A stretch of DNA of 64,000 bases from Paenibacillus sp. OVF10 (GTDB taxonomy: Bacteria > Bacillota > Bacilli > Paenibacillales > Paenibacillaceae). Below are positions 9,572 through 19,720 of this stretch, in pieces. The stretch covers positions 3,038,001-3,102,000 of the forward strand of contig CP094668.1 in NCBI GenBank assembly GCA_022836915.1, read 5' to 3'. Position numbers and translations under genes: made by a program. The notes below the pieces were generated by a model that did no database searches, was not told where the DNA came from, and saw only the letters and a program-made list of their open reading frames with translations. Each line of letters opens with the position of its first letter. The first letter of the stretch is position 1.

Positions 9572-11369
9572 ATGAGCTTTATCCGTTCACTTCGTTTTAA
9601 ATTTATAGTGGGCCTTACATTGATCATGCTGCCATTATTCATGCTGCTTTATTACAACAACGTCTACGCCATGAAAGTTGTACGTGACAAAGTATCCCTC
9701 ACCAATATGAATCATCTCGCCAAGAGTGTGGAGCAGAATGAACGTGTGTTACAGGAGACAAATCGGTATTTATATAGTCTGGGTGAGCGGGACCCGGATA
9801 TTATCTCTCTGTTTTTTCTGAAATACGGCAGCGGTGATTATATCATTGCAAAGCAACGGATTATGAACAAATTCATGACAGATATCGGTTTTTATAATCT
9901 AATCGATTCTTTTTTCTATATGATGCCGTGAATGATGATCTGCTGCTCGCCACTTCAGGCAATTATGATGTCAAAAAGTCGGTTGTGCAGGAGAGTATGC
10001 CAGTCCAGATGCAGCAATTGGAAGGGGATATCCAGAAGCCCGAATGGAGCATCGTGCGAGGCGGGACGTGGAATGCGCTGGTGAAAACGGTGCGAATCAA
10101 CCAGCAGTTCTATGCAGGTGCACTTGTTGATATGAATGCACTGAATCATACACAACAATTCACTGAATCCGGAGATCGGGGAGGCGCAGTCATTGTTGGA
10201 ACAGACGGTGGGGCACTATCGGATTCCACATTAAATACTGCACAGATTCAGCTGGCTGCAGCACATCTTCCTGGCCTGAAGAATCCGTATCAGGTTATCT
10301 CTGAAGTTGTGAACAAGGGAGAAGCACGTCAATATTTGATGCTGGGTATTGCCTCGGCCATGTCCGAGATGAATTATATCGTGCTGCTGCCTGAGGAAGA
10401 CATGATGCGTAACCTCCCGTTTTTCCAGCAGATCATTCGTCTGCTTCCCATTGGTGCGGCAGTAATTCTGGTTACTGCACTGATCTTTTTGCGGCATCTG
10501 TTATTCCGCCCGATGAATGCGTTAATCCGAGGCATGAGAAGGGTGAGTCGTGGAGATCTCGATGTGAAGCTGGACCCGCCATCTTCTTCGGAGCTTGAAT
10601 TTATGACAAGAAGTTTCAATCAAATGACCAGTGAGATCAGGCATCTGAAGATTGATGTGTATGAGGAACAGCTGCGAACGCGGGAGGCAGAGTTCAAACA
10701 ATTACAGATGCAGATCAATCCTCACTTTTACCTGAATTCGCTCAATATTATTCATAGTCTGGCTTCCTTGCAAAAACATGAGTTGGTGCAGCAGATGGCT
10801 GGTCATCTGGCCGATTATTTTCGATTCAGTCTGCGTGCAGGCAAACGTGTTATTCGTCTGGATGAAGAGCTCGAGCACATTCGTCATTACTTGGAAATTC
10901 AAAAGCTGAGGTTTCCAAGCAGATTCGATTTTGAACTGGATGTCGAACCGAATCTGGGACATTATGTGATTCCTCCATTAACTATTCAGCCCTTTGTGGA
11001 GAATGCCATTATTCATGGATTTCAGCGCCGGACACAAGCATTTGTCATTCGGATCGTGGCGAGCCTCGGTGAGAAGTCGTCCGGTCAGGTCGATGGGACG
11101 GTGCTTCAACTGATGATTGTGGACAATGGTGTCGGATTTGAAGAGGAATTGTTGGGGCGTCTGCAACATGGACAATACGCTGAAGACCCGAGTGGACAGC
11201 ATATCGGTATATGGAACGTGGCTCATCGGCTTTTAGTAAAGTATGGTGATCAAGCCAGTTTGCAGTTTGGCAATGAGGTGGATCATGGCGCCAAAGTCAT
11301 CATTGATTTACCCGCTCAGACCGAAGAGGAAGAAGGGGAGCCTATGCGGAACCTGTTGATCGTGGATGA
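9572..11369 (+). CDS. Sensor histidine kinase, YesM/HisKA_5 type (apparent frameshifts)
   Basis: Membrane two-component sensor of about 595 residues. TM1 at residues 12-30, an extracytoplasmic sensor region of about 260 residues, TM2 near PIGAAVILVTALIFL, HAMP linker, then the His_kinase domain with phospho-acceptor His in QINPHFYLNSLN, the N box QPFVENAIIHG and the G box VDNGVGF. One frame break lies near 9921-9930, where one base (probably G) restores Y-M-(D/M)-(A/P)-V-N-D-D. At the 3' end the sequence as given runs in frame into the next gene; adding one G to G4 11335-11338 instead stops the kinase at 11369, overlapping the regulator start by 26 bases. Likely senses a sugar and controls the ABC genes downstream. 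Confidence 0.83.
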
Positions 11370-12957
11370 TGAAGTGTATGCATTACAAGCAATGGTGGAA
11401 GGAGTCGATTGGCAAGCAGCAGGCATTGACCAGGTATACAGTGCTGGTGATGCCGAAGAGGCAAGAAAGATTTTAAAGGCTAATGCTATTGATATCATGA
11501 TCTGTGATATCGAGATGCCTGGTGAAACAGGGCTTGACCTGCAAAGTTGGGTGTTAAAACATGATCCAGGCATACTGACCATTTTCCTGACAGGGCATGC
11601 TTTATTCGATTATGCTCAGACAGCCATTAAGCTAAGCAGCTTTGATTATGTGTTGAAGCCGGCTCCAGCGGATCAATTGATTAAGGTAGTAACTCAGGCA
11701 GTGGAGAAGATCAAGGATGGAGAGCAGCGTACCCGTACCAACGAAGTTTATGAGACCGTATACAAACGCTGGAAAACCCATAAACCGCTACTGACGGAAC
11801 GCTTCTGGAAGGATGCCATCTCTCAGCGTATCACGTTAACCGAACAACGGTTGCAAGAGCTCGCAGAACTGTATGGTGCCGAGATTGATCCGCAGGCTCG
11901 TGTGTTACCCATTGTGATCTCGGTAGAGGAATGGGTGCGTGATTTTGATTTGCGTGACGAAGAGGTATTGGAATATGCCCTTCGTAATGCAGCCAAAGAG
12001 ATGCTGCTAGGCGACAAGCCCGGTGAGGTGTTCCAGGATCAAAGTGGATTAAATATTGTGCTTGCTTACGAGCAAGATGGCATCATCCCGAGTGCGAGCG
12101 AAGTGGCACAACGTTGTCAGGGGTATATTCAGGAATGTGGTACGTATTTCTACTGTCGGTTGTCCTGTTATGTTGGTGCCCCGGTTGCTGTAACTGAACT
12201 GCAAGGCATGTTGAATGAACTGATGGATATGGAACGGCGCAATATTAAGGAGCTTGAAGAAGTTTTTGTCTATGATGAGCGGGGAAGAGATCAGGAAGAT
12301 CGCTTTTTGCCTATTCCATGGTTTTCGGAATTATCTATTCTTTTTGAGACGGGTAAAGTGGGGGATTTGCGAGAACGTGTGGATGAGATTTTTGAGTTGC
12401 TTGCTGCCCAAGAGGGTTTGTCTCCTGAAATGCTGCATCTCTACTATCATGCCATGCTGCATGTGGTCTATCCGCTGCTTCATCAGAAAAACGTGTCAAT
12501 ACGCAGTCTTTATCCGGGTGAACGGGAGCCGGAAGAGGGTATGGTGACAAGGTCGTTGCAGCAGTTGAAGCAGTGGACGTCGGATTTGATTGATCGTGTT
12601 ATCCCAGTATTGTACCCGGACGATCATAGCCCCATGACCATTGTGGATCAGTTGTGCATTTATATTGAAACTCATATTGGGGAAGAACTTATGCGAGAGG
12701 AGCTTGCAGCTTTTGCCGGATTCAATCCCGCTTATCTATCACGTCTGTTTCGGAAAGAGAAGGGGATGTCCCTATCTGAGTTTATCCTGCAGGGCAGAGT
12801 AGCCAAAGCGAAGACATTGTTGTCCCAGTCCACCGTTAAAGTGACGGATATCGCTGGCAAGGTGGGGTACTACAATTACTCGCATTTCACCAAAATGTTC
12901 AAAAAGTGCACGGGTATAACGCCACAGGAGTTTCGAAAACAGTCACGTACCGTATAG
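11344..12957 (+). CDS. Response regulator, REC + AraC-type DNA-binding
   Basis: 537-residue regulator. N-terminal receiver with acidic pocket IVDDE, phospho-acceptor Asp in IMICDIEMPG and Lys in DYVLKPA; a long middle region of about 300 residues; C-terminal AraC HTH pair (LAAFAGFNPAYLSRLFRKEKG and VTDIAGKVGYYNYSHFTKMFKK). As given, it is continuous with the kinase in a 1009-codon frame, but ATG 11344 has an ideal AAGGGGAG site 5 nt upstream inside that frame, which fits a separate gene. Expected to activate the permease and binding-protein genes that follow. Confidence 0.85.
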   Translation: MRNLLIVDDEVYALQAMVEGVDWQAAGIDQVYSAGDAEEARKILKANAIDIMICDIEMPGETGLDLQSWVLKHDPGILTIFLTGHALFDYAQTAIKLSSFDYVLKPAPADQLIKVVTQAVEKIKDGEQRTRTNEVYETVYKRWKTHKPLLTERFWKDAISQRITLTEQRLQELAELYGAEIDPQARVLPIVISVEEWVRDFDLRDEEVLEYALRNAAKEMLLGDKPGEVFQDQSGLNIVLAYEQDGIIPSASEVAQRCQGYIQECGTYFYCRLSCYVGAPVAVTELQGMLNELMDMERRNIKELEEVFVYDERGRDQEDRFLPIPWFSELSILFETGKVGDLRERVDEIFELLAAQEGLSPEMLHLYYHAMLHVVYPLLHQKNVSIRSLYPGEREPEEGMVTRSLQQLKQWTSDLIDRVIPVLYPDDHSPMTIVDQLCIYIETHIGEELMREELAAFAGFNPAYLSRLFRKEKGMSLSEFILQGRVAKAKTLLSQSTVKVTDIAGKVGYYNYSHFTKMFKKCTGITPQEFRKQSRTV

Positions 12958-12962
12958 TTCAG

Positions 12963-12990
12963 GGCGCAGCATGCTGCGCCTTTTGTTTTG
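12963..12990 (+). terminator. Rho-independent terminator
   Basis: Perfect palindrome GGCGCAGCATGCTGCGCC followed by TTTTGTTTTG, ending the two-component operon. Confidence 0.85.
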
Positions 12991-13142
12991 TTTAATTTGG
13001 CACTAAAGTCATAATTTGATAAGTCAACAGGTCACCACAGCAGATAGAGGTCTTACTCGCCCCGCCGTATACTTGAACCACAGGAGCCGCAACGGAGCTT
13101 CATCCTGAGGAAGAATTCAAGAGGAGTGAGGGAGAACAAGTT

Positions 13143-14129
13143 ATGAAGACACAACCCCAGGCGGGTAAGGGAGTACGGATATCGGAAATACCGGGAGAAA
13201 CAGTCCGAAAGCGCAAGTCTGTGTGGCACAATCTTGGCAAATTCAAGGTGCTGTATCTCATGTTCTTGCCAGGTGTCCTGTTTCTGCTGGTGAACAACTA
13301 TATGCCGATGTTCGGCGTTCTGATCGCATTCAAAAATGTAAACTATGCTGATGGTATTTGGGGTAGCCCATGGAGTGGATGGGACAATTTTAAATATTTG
13401 TTCTCAACCAGTGATGCATGGGAAATTACCCGAAATACACTCGCGTATAACACGGTGTTCATTGCACTGAATCTCTTTGTAGGTGTTGGGCTTGCTATTC
13501 TGCTCAATGAAGTGAAGAACAAGGCAATGTCCAAGTTATATCAATCACTTATGTTATTGCCGTATTTCCTGTCCATGATTGTGGTCAGTTATCTGGTACT
13601 GGCTTTCCTGGGCAAGGATTCAGGCTTCATGAACTCAACGATTCTGCAGATGTTCGGCGGTCAGCCGATCGACTGGTATTCAGAGCCGAAGTATTGGCCG
13701 TATATTTTGCCACTGGTGAACACATGGAAGAATATTGGATATTATGCCGTCATCTATCTGGCAGCTGTCGTGGGTATCGATGAAGAATATTATGAAGCAG
13801 CTGTGCTCGATGGAGCAACCAAATGGCATCAGATACGCTTCATTACCATTCCGTTTCTCGTCCCATTAATCGTCATTATGACGTTATTGCAAATTGGCCG
13901 TATATTCTATGCAGACTTCAGTCTGTTCTATCAGGTTCCACTGGAATCGGGAGCGCTGTTCCCTGTAACAAATGTACTGGATACCTACGTATATCGTACG
14001 TTCCTTATCGGTGGAGATATCGGGATGTCATCAGCAGCCGGTCTATATCAAGCAATCGTTGGATTTGTGCTTGTTCTTGTATCCAATACCATCGTAAGGC
14101 GAATTGATAAAGATAATGCATTATTTTGA
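13143..14129 (+). CDS. Sugar ABC transporter permease, LplB/CUT1 type
   Basis: 328-residue inner-membrane permease of the CUT1 importers. Six hydrophobic segments; N-terminal signature YMPMFGVLIAFKNVNY of the LplB group; EAA loop YYEAAVLDGATKWHQIRFITIP that docks the ATPase. No ATPase gene is in the window; these cassettes usually share an MsmX-type ATPase encoded elsewhere (known of the family). GGGAGA 8 nt before ATG 13143. First gene of a permease-permease-binding-protein set behind a two-component system; substrate unknown. Confidence 0.9.
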   Translation: MKTQPQAGKGVRISEIPGETVRKRKSVWHNLGKFKVLYLMFLPGVLFLLVNNYMPMFGVLIAFKNVNYADGIWGSPWSGWDNFKYLFSTSDAWEITRNTLAYNTVFIALNLFVGVGLAILLNEVKNKAMSKLYQSLMLLPYFLSMIVVSYLVLAFLGKDSGFMNSTILQMFGGQPIDWYSEPKYWPYILPLVNTWKNIGYYAVIYLAAVVGIDEEYYEAAVLDGATKWHQIRFITIPFLVPLIVIMTLLQIGRIFYADFSLFYQVPLESGALFPVTNVLDTYVYRTFLIGGDIGMSSAAGLYQAIVGFVLVLVSNTIVRRIDKDNALF

Positions 14130-14146
14130 GAGGAGGCAAGTCAGCT

Positions 14147-15054
14147 GTGAAATCACGTGATCCACTAGCCGTATCGAAGCGTTCCGCATCCGTTATTCAT
14201 GCGATGTTTCTATTTTATGCCATTGCCTGTATCGTGCCGATCCTGCTTGTCTTCGCCATCTCATTTTCGGACGAGACAACAGTAATTGCCAATGGTTATA
14301 AGCTTATTCCAGAGAAATTCAGCCTGACGGCTTATGAGTTTCTGTTCAGAGATATGGATCAGATCATTCACTCGTATGGTATATCCTTTATCGTTACCGT
14401 TGTAGGTACCATTACAAGTGTTGCGCTGACCGCATTATATGCGTATCCGCTCTCACGGAGAGATCTGCCTTACCGGGGCTGGTTCGCCTTTTTCATCTTC
14501 TTCACAATGTTGTTCAATGGGGTCTGGTACCTTGGTACCTGGTCTATGTCAACGTATTGGATCTGAAAAACTCCCTACTGGCACTCATTATGCCGCTACT
14601 GCTATCCCCATTCTTTGTACTGGTCATGCGTACATTCTTCGCAAACTCCATTCCGGTGTCTATTCTGGAATCGGCTCGGATTGATGGTGCGGGAGAATTG
14701 AGAACGTTTGCACGTATCGTGCTTCCGCTCTCTCTTCCCGTAATGGCAACCGTCGCGTTGTTCAGTACATTGAATTACTGGAATGACTGGTACCTTAGCA
14801 TGATTTTTATATCAGATAACCGGACGATTAGCCTTCAGTACCTTATGTACCGGACGCTGCTCGATATTCAATATTTAACAACCAACTCCAATGTCTCTTC
14901 ACAGATTTCGTCGCAGGGTGGATTGCTCAATCTGCCTAACAAAACTCTGCAAATGGCGATGGCTGTGGTCGGTATTGGTCCAATTGTACTGGCATATCCG
15001 TTCTTCCAGCGTTATTTCATCAAAGGTCTTACGGTTGGCGCTGTGAAGGGATAA
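14147..15054 (+). CDS. Sugar ABC transporter permease, YtcP/CUT1 type (apparent frameshift)
   Basis: About 302 residues when joined; partner of the upstream permease, from which it is separated by 17 bases. Start GTG 14147 is supported by AGGAGG 10 nt before it. The frame breaks in G4 14519-14522; a fifth G gives FNGGLVPWYLVYVNVLDLKNS, the conserved segment after TM3. The EAA loop ILESARIDGAGELRTFARIVLP and the family's C-terminal KGLTVGAVKG ending are intact. Heterodimer with the LplB-type subunit is expected. Confidence 0.87.
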
Positions 15055-15187
15055 CTCTGAACCGGTTAGCGGAGTGGGCAAGGTAAATGAAGATGGACTG
15101 AAAGGGCATATACAGAAGTAGTTATCGGTTTAATTGTGAATTGGGGAATTCGGTTGTATGGTTCAACACATGACAGGAGGGGTTCAA

Positions 15188-16716
15188 TTGGTTAGATCAT
15201 TAAAGGTATGGTCACGCATGATGGCAACGGTTATGGCGCTGAGCCTGGTGCTGGCTGCTTGTTCATCAGACAAGGGTGGAACAACAACACCTGGCGCGGA
15301 AGGCGGAGGAGCAAGTGAAGGTGGGGGCAAACCCTATGAAGTGACACTGTTCTACCCAGGGACACCACAGAAGGATGTCGCTCTGGTGGAAGCCGAGATT
15401 AACAAAAAGATGGAACCGAAGATCGGAGCCACGCTTAAGATCAATGCAATTGACTGGGGACAGTGGGATAACAAGCTGAATCTCATGATTTCCTCAGGTG
15501 AAAAATCAGACATCATCTTCACAGCAGCTTGGCAGAACTACACGGTGAATGTGGCTAAAGGCGCATTCTTGCCCTTGAATGATCTGCTTGATGCACATGG
15601 TCAGGATATTAAGAAAAACCTGGACCCTGCCTTTCTGGAAGGTTCCCAGGTAGACGGCGTGAATTACGGCGTTCCTACAAATAAGGAACTCGCTGCCACA
15701 CGTGGTGTGTTGGTACGTAAAGATTTGGCTGACAAGTATAAGCTGGACCTGACAGCTGTAAAGACATGGGCTGATCTGGAGCCCCTGCTCAAAACAATCA
15801 AGGAAAACGAGCCAGCCATCACACCATTCTATATGTCCAATACCAACGGTAACGGGCTGTTGGAGAATCTGGATTGGGATTATCTCGGTGATGCTTCCGT
15901 ACCTGGAGTCATCTCCAAAACAGCAGGCGGAACAACGGTGCTGAATGAAGTGGAGACCCTGAATTCAAAGAAGCAGCTGAACTCGCTCGCAAGTGGTATC
16001 AAGCGGGATATATCAACAGTGATGCTGCTACTTCTAATGTGTTCCCGAAAGACCAGGCGAAGGCTGGAAAAGCGTTTCTCTGGACAGATGGCATGAAGCC
16101 AGGCAAGGATAAAGAAGAAGAAGGGTATGTGGGTTTCCCACTTACTCAGATTGAGATGACACAGCCGACAATCACGACGGGTGATGCGTCTGGAGCGATG
16201 CTTGCAATCTCCCGTTCTTCCGAGCAACCGGAGAAAGCGATGCAGGTCATTAACCTGCTGCATTCCGACAAGGAAATTAACAACTTGCTGAACTTCGGAA
16301 TTGAAGGTACACATTATGTGAAAAAAGACGGACAGGATAATATCATTGCTCTCCCTGATGGCGTAGATGCCAACAGTCGTACCTATAACCCAGGTGCCCA
16401 ATGGCAGCTTGGTAACCAGTTCCTGAACTTCCTCTGGGATAATGAAGATCCACAGAAATGGGAGAAGTTCAAAGAATTTAACGCCAAAGGTGTCAAGTCT
16501 CCAGCACTGGGCTTTACATTCAACAGCCAATCTGTCAAAAATGAAATTGCTGCGGTCAACAACGTGAACAAACAGTTCAAGCCGGGTATGACATCGGGCG
16601 CCGTTGATCCAAATGAGATGATTCCGAAATATCTGGAGAAATTGAAAGCAGCGGGAATTGATAAAATTATTGCAGCCAAACAGGAACAACTCGATGCATT
16701 CTTGTCTAAGCAATAA
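15188..16716 (+). CDS. Sugar-binding lipoprotein of the ABC importer (apparent frameshift)
   Basis: Extracellular solute-binding protein of about 509 residues, LplA/YtcQ-like. Lipobox LVLAACSS gives the lipid anchor after residue 28 or so. TTG 15188 is the best start: AGGAGG lies 7 nt upstream, while the in-frame ATG 15158 would put that site inside the gene. The frame breaks in CCC 15957-15959; a fourth C restores VETPEFKEAAELARKWYQAGYIN. A substrate is not identifiable. Last gene of the first ABC cassette; followed by a terminator. Confidence 0.87.
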
Positions 16717-16781
16717 ATGATCGTCAGCCATGACAGAGAGACCTGTGTTACTACAAGCTCTTGTCAGCGGTGAAAATGGAG

Positions 16782-16816
16782 GACGTTTTCGGTAAACAAC
16801 CGAAGGCGTTCTTTTT
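16782..16816 (+). terminator. Rho-independent terminator
   Basis: GACGTTTTCGGT pairs with ACCGAAGGCGTTC around AAACA, then TTTTT. Confidence 0.75.
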
Positions 16817-16896
16817 ATGTTGTTTTTTTGATTTGGATTGTTAATCATAAATAGGAAAAATATGATATAATAAGGTGGTTGATTAGGGGTGTTCGT

Positions 16897-17595
16897 GTGT
16901 CGAGAACCAGACTTGTGTTCTCAGGGGCTTTATTGCTATTTGCTATCATCTTTACATTTAACCATCATCTTGGTTTTTCTGTTGGGGATACCATGCTGTC
17001 AGCAATAGGTATATCACCGTATACTACGTCTTATTTAAGTGGTGTACATATCACACTTTTCCTTGGATTGGGGATCTTCGCTTGCGGCTTTTACCTTACA
17101 CGCAAAGAAATCGGGAAATCATCCCCCGGTCTTGCAAAAGGGTTATGGATCGTAGTTATCGCTATCATTCTCAGTTACTCGTACATGACGGATAAATTCA
17201 TGTATGTCGCCAAGTGGGGAGCTACAGGCATTAATGCGGTATCCTATGTACAGAATGCAAGCTCTTGTACCTTTAACGTGCTAAAAACGGGTGAGACCCG
17301 AGCAACCTGTGACCTGACACTCAAAAATTACGGCAGAGATTCCGTATCCGCCGTGTTATTGCCTGATCTCGCACGCAGTTATAAGTTTAAGGACGATCCA
17401 CTATTGGAAGCTTTGCAGTCTGTCCAATTGAGGCCCGTACATGTTGAGATTGAACGTCATGGAACGTTTACAGGTAAGTTGGAGTTTTACGGGAAAGCGG
17501 AATCCCCTCTGTTCGTCAATGGAAAACTTATGGATATTGTGTTGGATGTAGGCGTGGATGGAGCGAATACGGTATTTGATTATGATATTCCATAG
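16897..17595 (+). CDS. Membrane protein of unknown function
   Basis: About 233 residues with three hydrophobic segments in the first 110 residues (FSGALLLFAIIFTF, ITLFLGLGIFACGFYL, LWIVVIAIILSYSY) and an outward beta-rich domain with two Cys (SSCTFNV, ATCDLTLKNYG) that could form a disulfide. A TATAAT at 16866-16871 is so close that a TTG start at 16879 would leave no leader; GTG 16897, 7 nt after AGGGG, fits better. Family not recognised. Own transcription unit, with a terminator downstream. Confidence 0.6.
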   Translation: MSRTRLVFSGALLLFAIIFTFNHHLGFSVGDTMLSAIGISPYTTSYLSGVHITLFLGLGIFACGFYLTRKEIGKSSPGLAKGLWIVVIAIILSYSYMTDKFMYVAKWGATGINAVSYVQNASSCTFNVLKTGETRATCDLTLKNYGRDSVSAVLLPDLARSYKFKDDPLLEALQSVQLRPVHVEIERHGTFTGKLEFYGKAESPLFVNGKLMDIVLDVGVDGANTVFDYDIP

Positions 17596-17693
17596 TTGAT
17601 ATTTTTATAGAAAAAAGAATAATTACATAAACAGAAGTGGAATAAGGTTTGAGTTGAATAGAAAGATCAAAGATATATACTGAAATTAGATAG

Positions 17694-17720
17694 AGAGCTG
17701 GCTAATCGCTGGCTCTTTTT
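17694..17720 (+). terminator. Rho-independent terminator
   Basis: AGAGCTGGC-TAATC-GCTGGCTCT, nine pairs including two G-T, followed by TTTTT. Confidence 0.65.
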
Positions 17721-17777
17721 GTGCGTGGAAGTTGCATTTAGTGCAGAAATATTGGTTTTATCTCCTTTCACCTTGAA

Positions 17778-17846
17778 TTGGTAACGCTTACGCTAGATAA
17801 TGAATCGGTTTGTCTCAAAAAAATAGTTTGTCTTTAGCGCTTACAT
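17778..17846. promoter_or_regulatory. Two cre-like boxes upstream of the galactan-locus kinase
   Basis: TTGGTAACGCTTACGC (17778-17793) and TCTTTAGCGCTTACAT (17831-17846) each match the CcpA consensus WTGNAANCGNWNNCWW on the complementary strand with two mismatches. Their starts are 53 bp apart, about five helical turns, just upstream of the kinase gene at 17894. Catabolite control of a sugar locus would make sense; matches are imperfect. Confidence 0.35.
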
Positions 17847-17893
17847 CATTACAATTAATGTCACGACAAATTAAGACAAGGTGAGATGAAAAG

Positions 17894-19647
17894 ATGTCAT
17901 ATCGGACAAATCTGTTTTCCAAGATGGTCATTCTTATTCTGATTATGCTGATTCCTGTAGTGCTTCTGTACTGGTACTCTAATCACAAAACAACAGCTGT
18001 TCTCAGAGATGAGTTGAATCGATCAAATAGTAATCAGCTTGAATTTTTCCAAAATCAAGTGAATACAAACATCGAACTGTTATCCTCATGGCCGAATCTG
18101 CTCATACATGATCCTGATATTGCCAGCTTCAGGCGAATCTATGCGGACAGTAACTACTTTGACCTGGATGCGATCAACCTGGTCAAACGTATTCAGAATA
18201 AGCTGAGTATTCAGGAAAGCTCATCCAATTGGGCCACGAAATTATATCTGTATTCTCCTTCGCTGGGCAGGGTGGTTTCCGAAAGGGACGCACGTTCTTA
18301 CGATAAACAAGCGCTAAGGGAGAATATCAGTTCCGGCTGGGATGTACGCAAAATTCAGGATGGAGAAGATGATCGGTTCATGTTTAGCTGGATTACGGTA
18401 TCTCCGTACGGTATTAAAGACCCAGCTAATAATGCCGAAACGATTATTAAACTAGAGTTTGATAGTGACAACATTCGGGATATGCTCGACAAATTCAAAG
18501 ACGATGGCAGGCATGATCCCTTCTATTTCCGAGAAGAATCGGGGTCATCTATAACCGGACTTCAGATCGTTCACTAACGAATCAGTTGATGGAAGAACTG
18601 TCCGTTCATAAACTTCAGGACGTTGATAACCGTACAGTGGTGATCGGGGACGAGCCTTACATGGTTAACACGGTGAAATCCAGTACAACAGGCTGGTATT
18701 TGGTGGACTACATGCCCTTGTCAGATATTCTGAAGCCTATTCATCAATCCAATATGCTGTTCTATTCTTCCATGATTTGTTTGTTGTTAATGAGTTTTGG
18801 TGTGGCGTATTTGTTCTATGTTCAGGTACAGGTACCAGTGAAACAACTCATTCGCGGGTTCCAGCGGTTGAAGCAGGAAGATTATTCCGTGAGGATTAAG
18901 CCAAAGGGCCGCAATGAATTCAGTTTCCTGTCCGAACGTTTCAACTTGATGGTGGAGCAGATCCAGCAGTTATTTGAACACGTTTACCTGGAACAGATTC
19001 ATGTGCGTGAAGCCCGGTTGAAGCAGCTGCAATCGCAGATTAACCCGCACTTTTTCTATAATTGTTTCTCCTTCATTACAAGTATGGCGAAGCTGAAGCG
19101 TATGGACGCTGTTGTAGCGATGTCGCATAATCTATCGCGATATTATCGGTATACGACAAGACAGGAGCGGGACGTGGTACCGTTGACAGAAGAGATTGAA
19201 TTTGTCAGCTGTTATCTGGAGATCCAACGGATGCGTATGGACCGCATTCATTACAAGATTGATCTGCCAGACGAGATGTTAAGACAGGAGGTACCGCCAC
19301 TCATCGTGCAACCATTAGTGGAGAATGCGGTAATTCACGGTATCGAAGCGGATGCGGAAGCAGGAGAAATAAGAGTATCCGGGGAAAAACAGGGCGGTGT
19401 CATGGTTCTTGTGGTAGAAGATGATGGGCAAGGCATGACGCAGGAGGCACGTGAGGCGCTTCTGAGTAAGCTCAGGGGAACGATGGATCAGGAGATGGGC
19501 TGTGGCCTGTGGAATGTGAATCAGAGACTCCAGCTTCGATATGGGGAGCAGGCTGGGCTTGATATAACGGAATCGGAACTTGGCGGATTACGCGTTACGC
19601 TGTCATGGCCTGCCGAGCAGGAGTTTCTTCTGGAGAATGAAGGATAA
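17894..19647 (+). CDS. Sensor histidine kinase, HisKA_5 type (apparent frameshift)
   Basis: About 584 residues when joined. TM1 at residues 11-27, outer sensor region to about residue 285, TM2 (MLFYSSMICLLLMSFGVAYLF), HAMP, then the kinase domain with phospho-acceptor His in QINPHFFYNCF, N box QPLVENAVIHG and G box VEDDGQGM. The frame breaks in G4 18541-18544; a fifth G gives EESGVIYNRTSDRSLTNQL. Start ATG 17894 lies 7-8 nt after AAGGTGAG. It heads the galactan locus, with its regulator 73 bases downstream, so it probably senses galactan-derived sugars, perhaps through the binding protein. Confidence 0.86.
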
Positions 19648-19720
19648 GCACTTGGAATGTGTAGCGCATGATGCACGATGGAATCCATTTGCAGAATGAA
19701 CGAAATAGGGAGTGAATCAC

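Noticed and set aside
9928..12957. A natural 1009-residue membrane hybrid of kinase and AraC regulator
   Set aside because: An internal strong ribosome site and start, plus a nearby G4 run in a window full of G-run losses, make two separate genes more likely.
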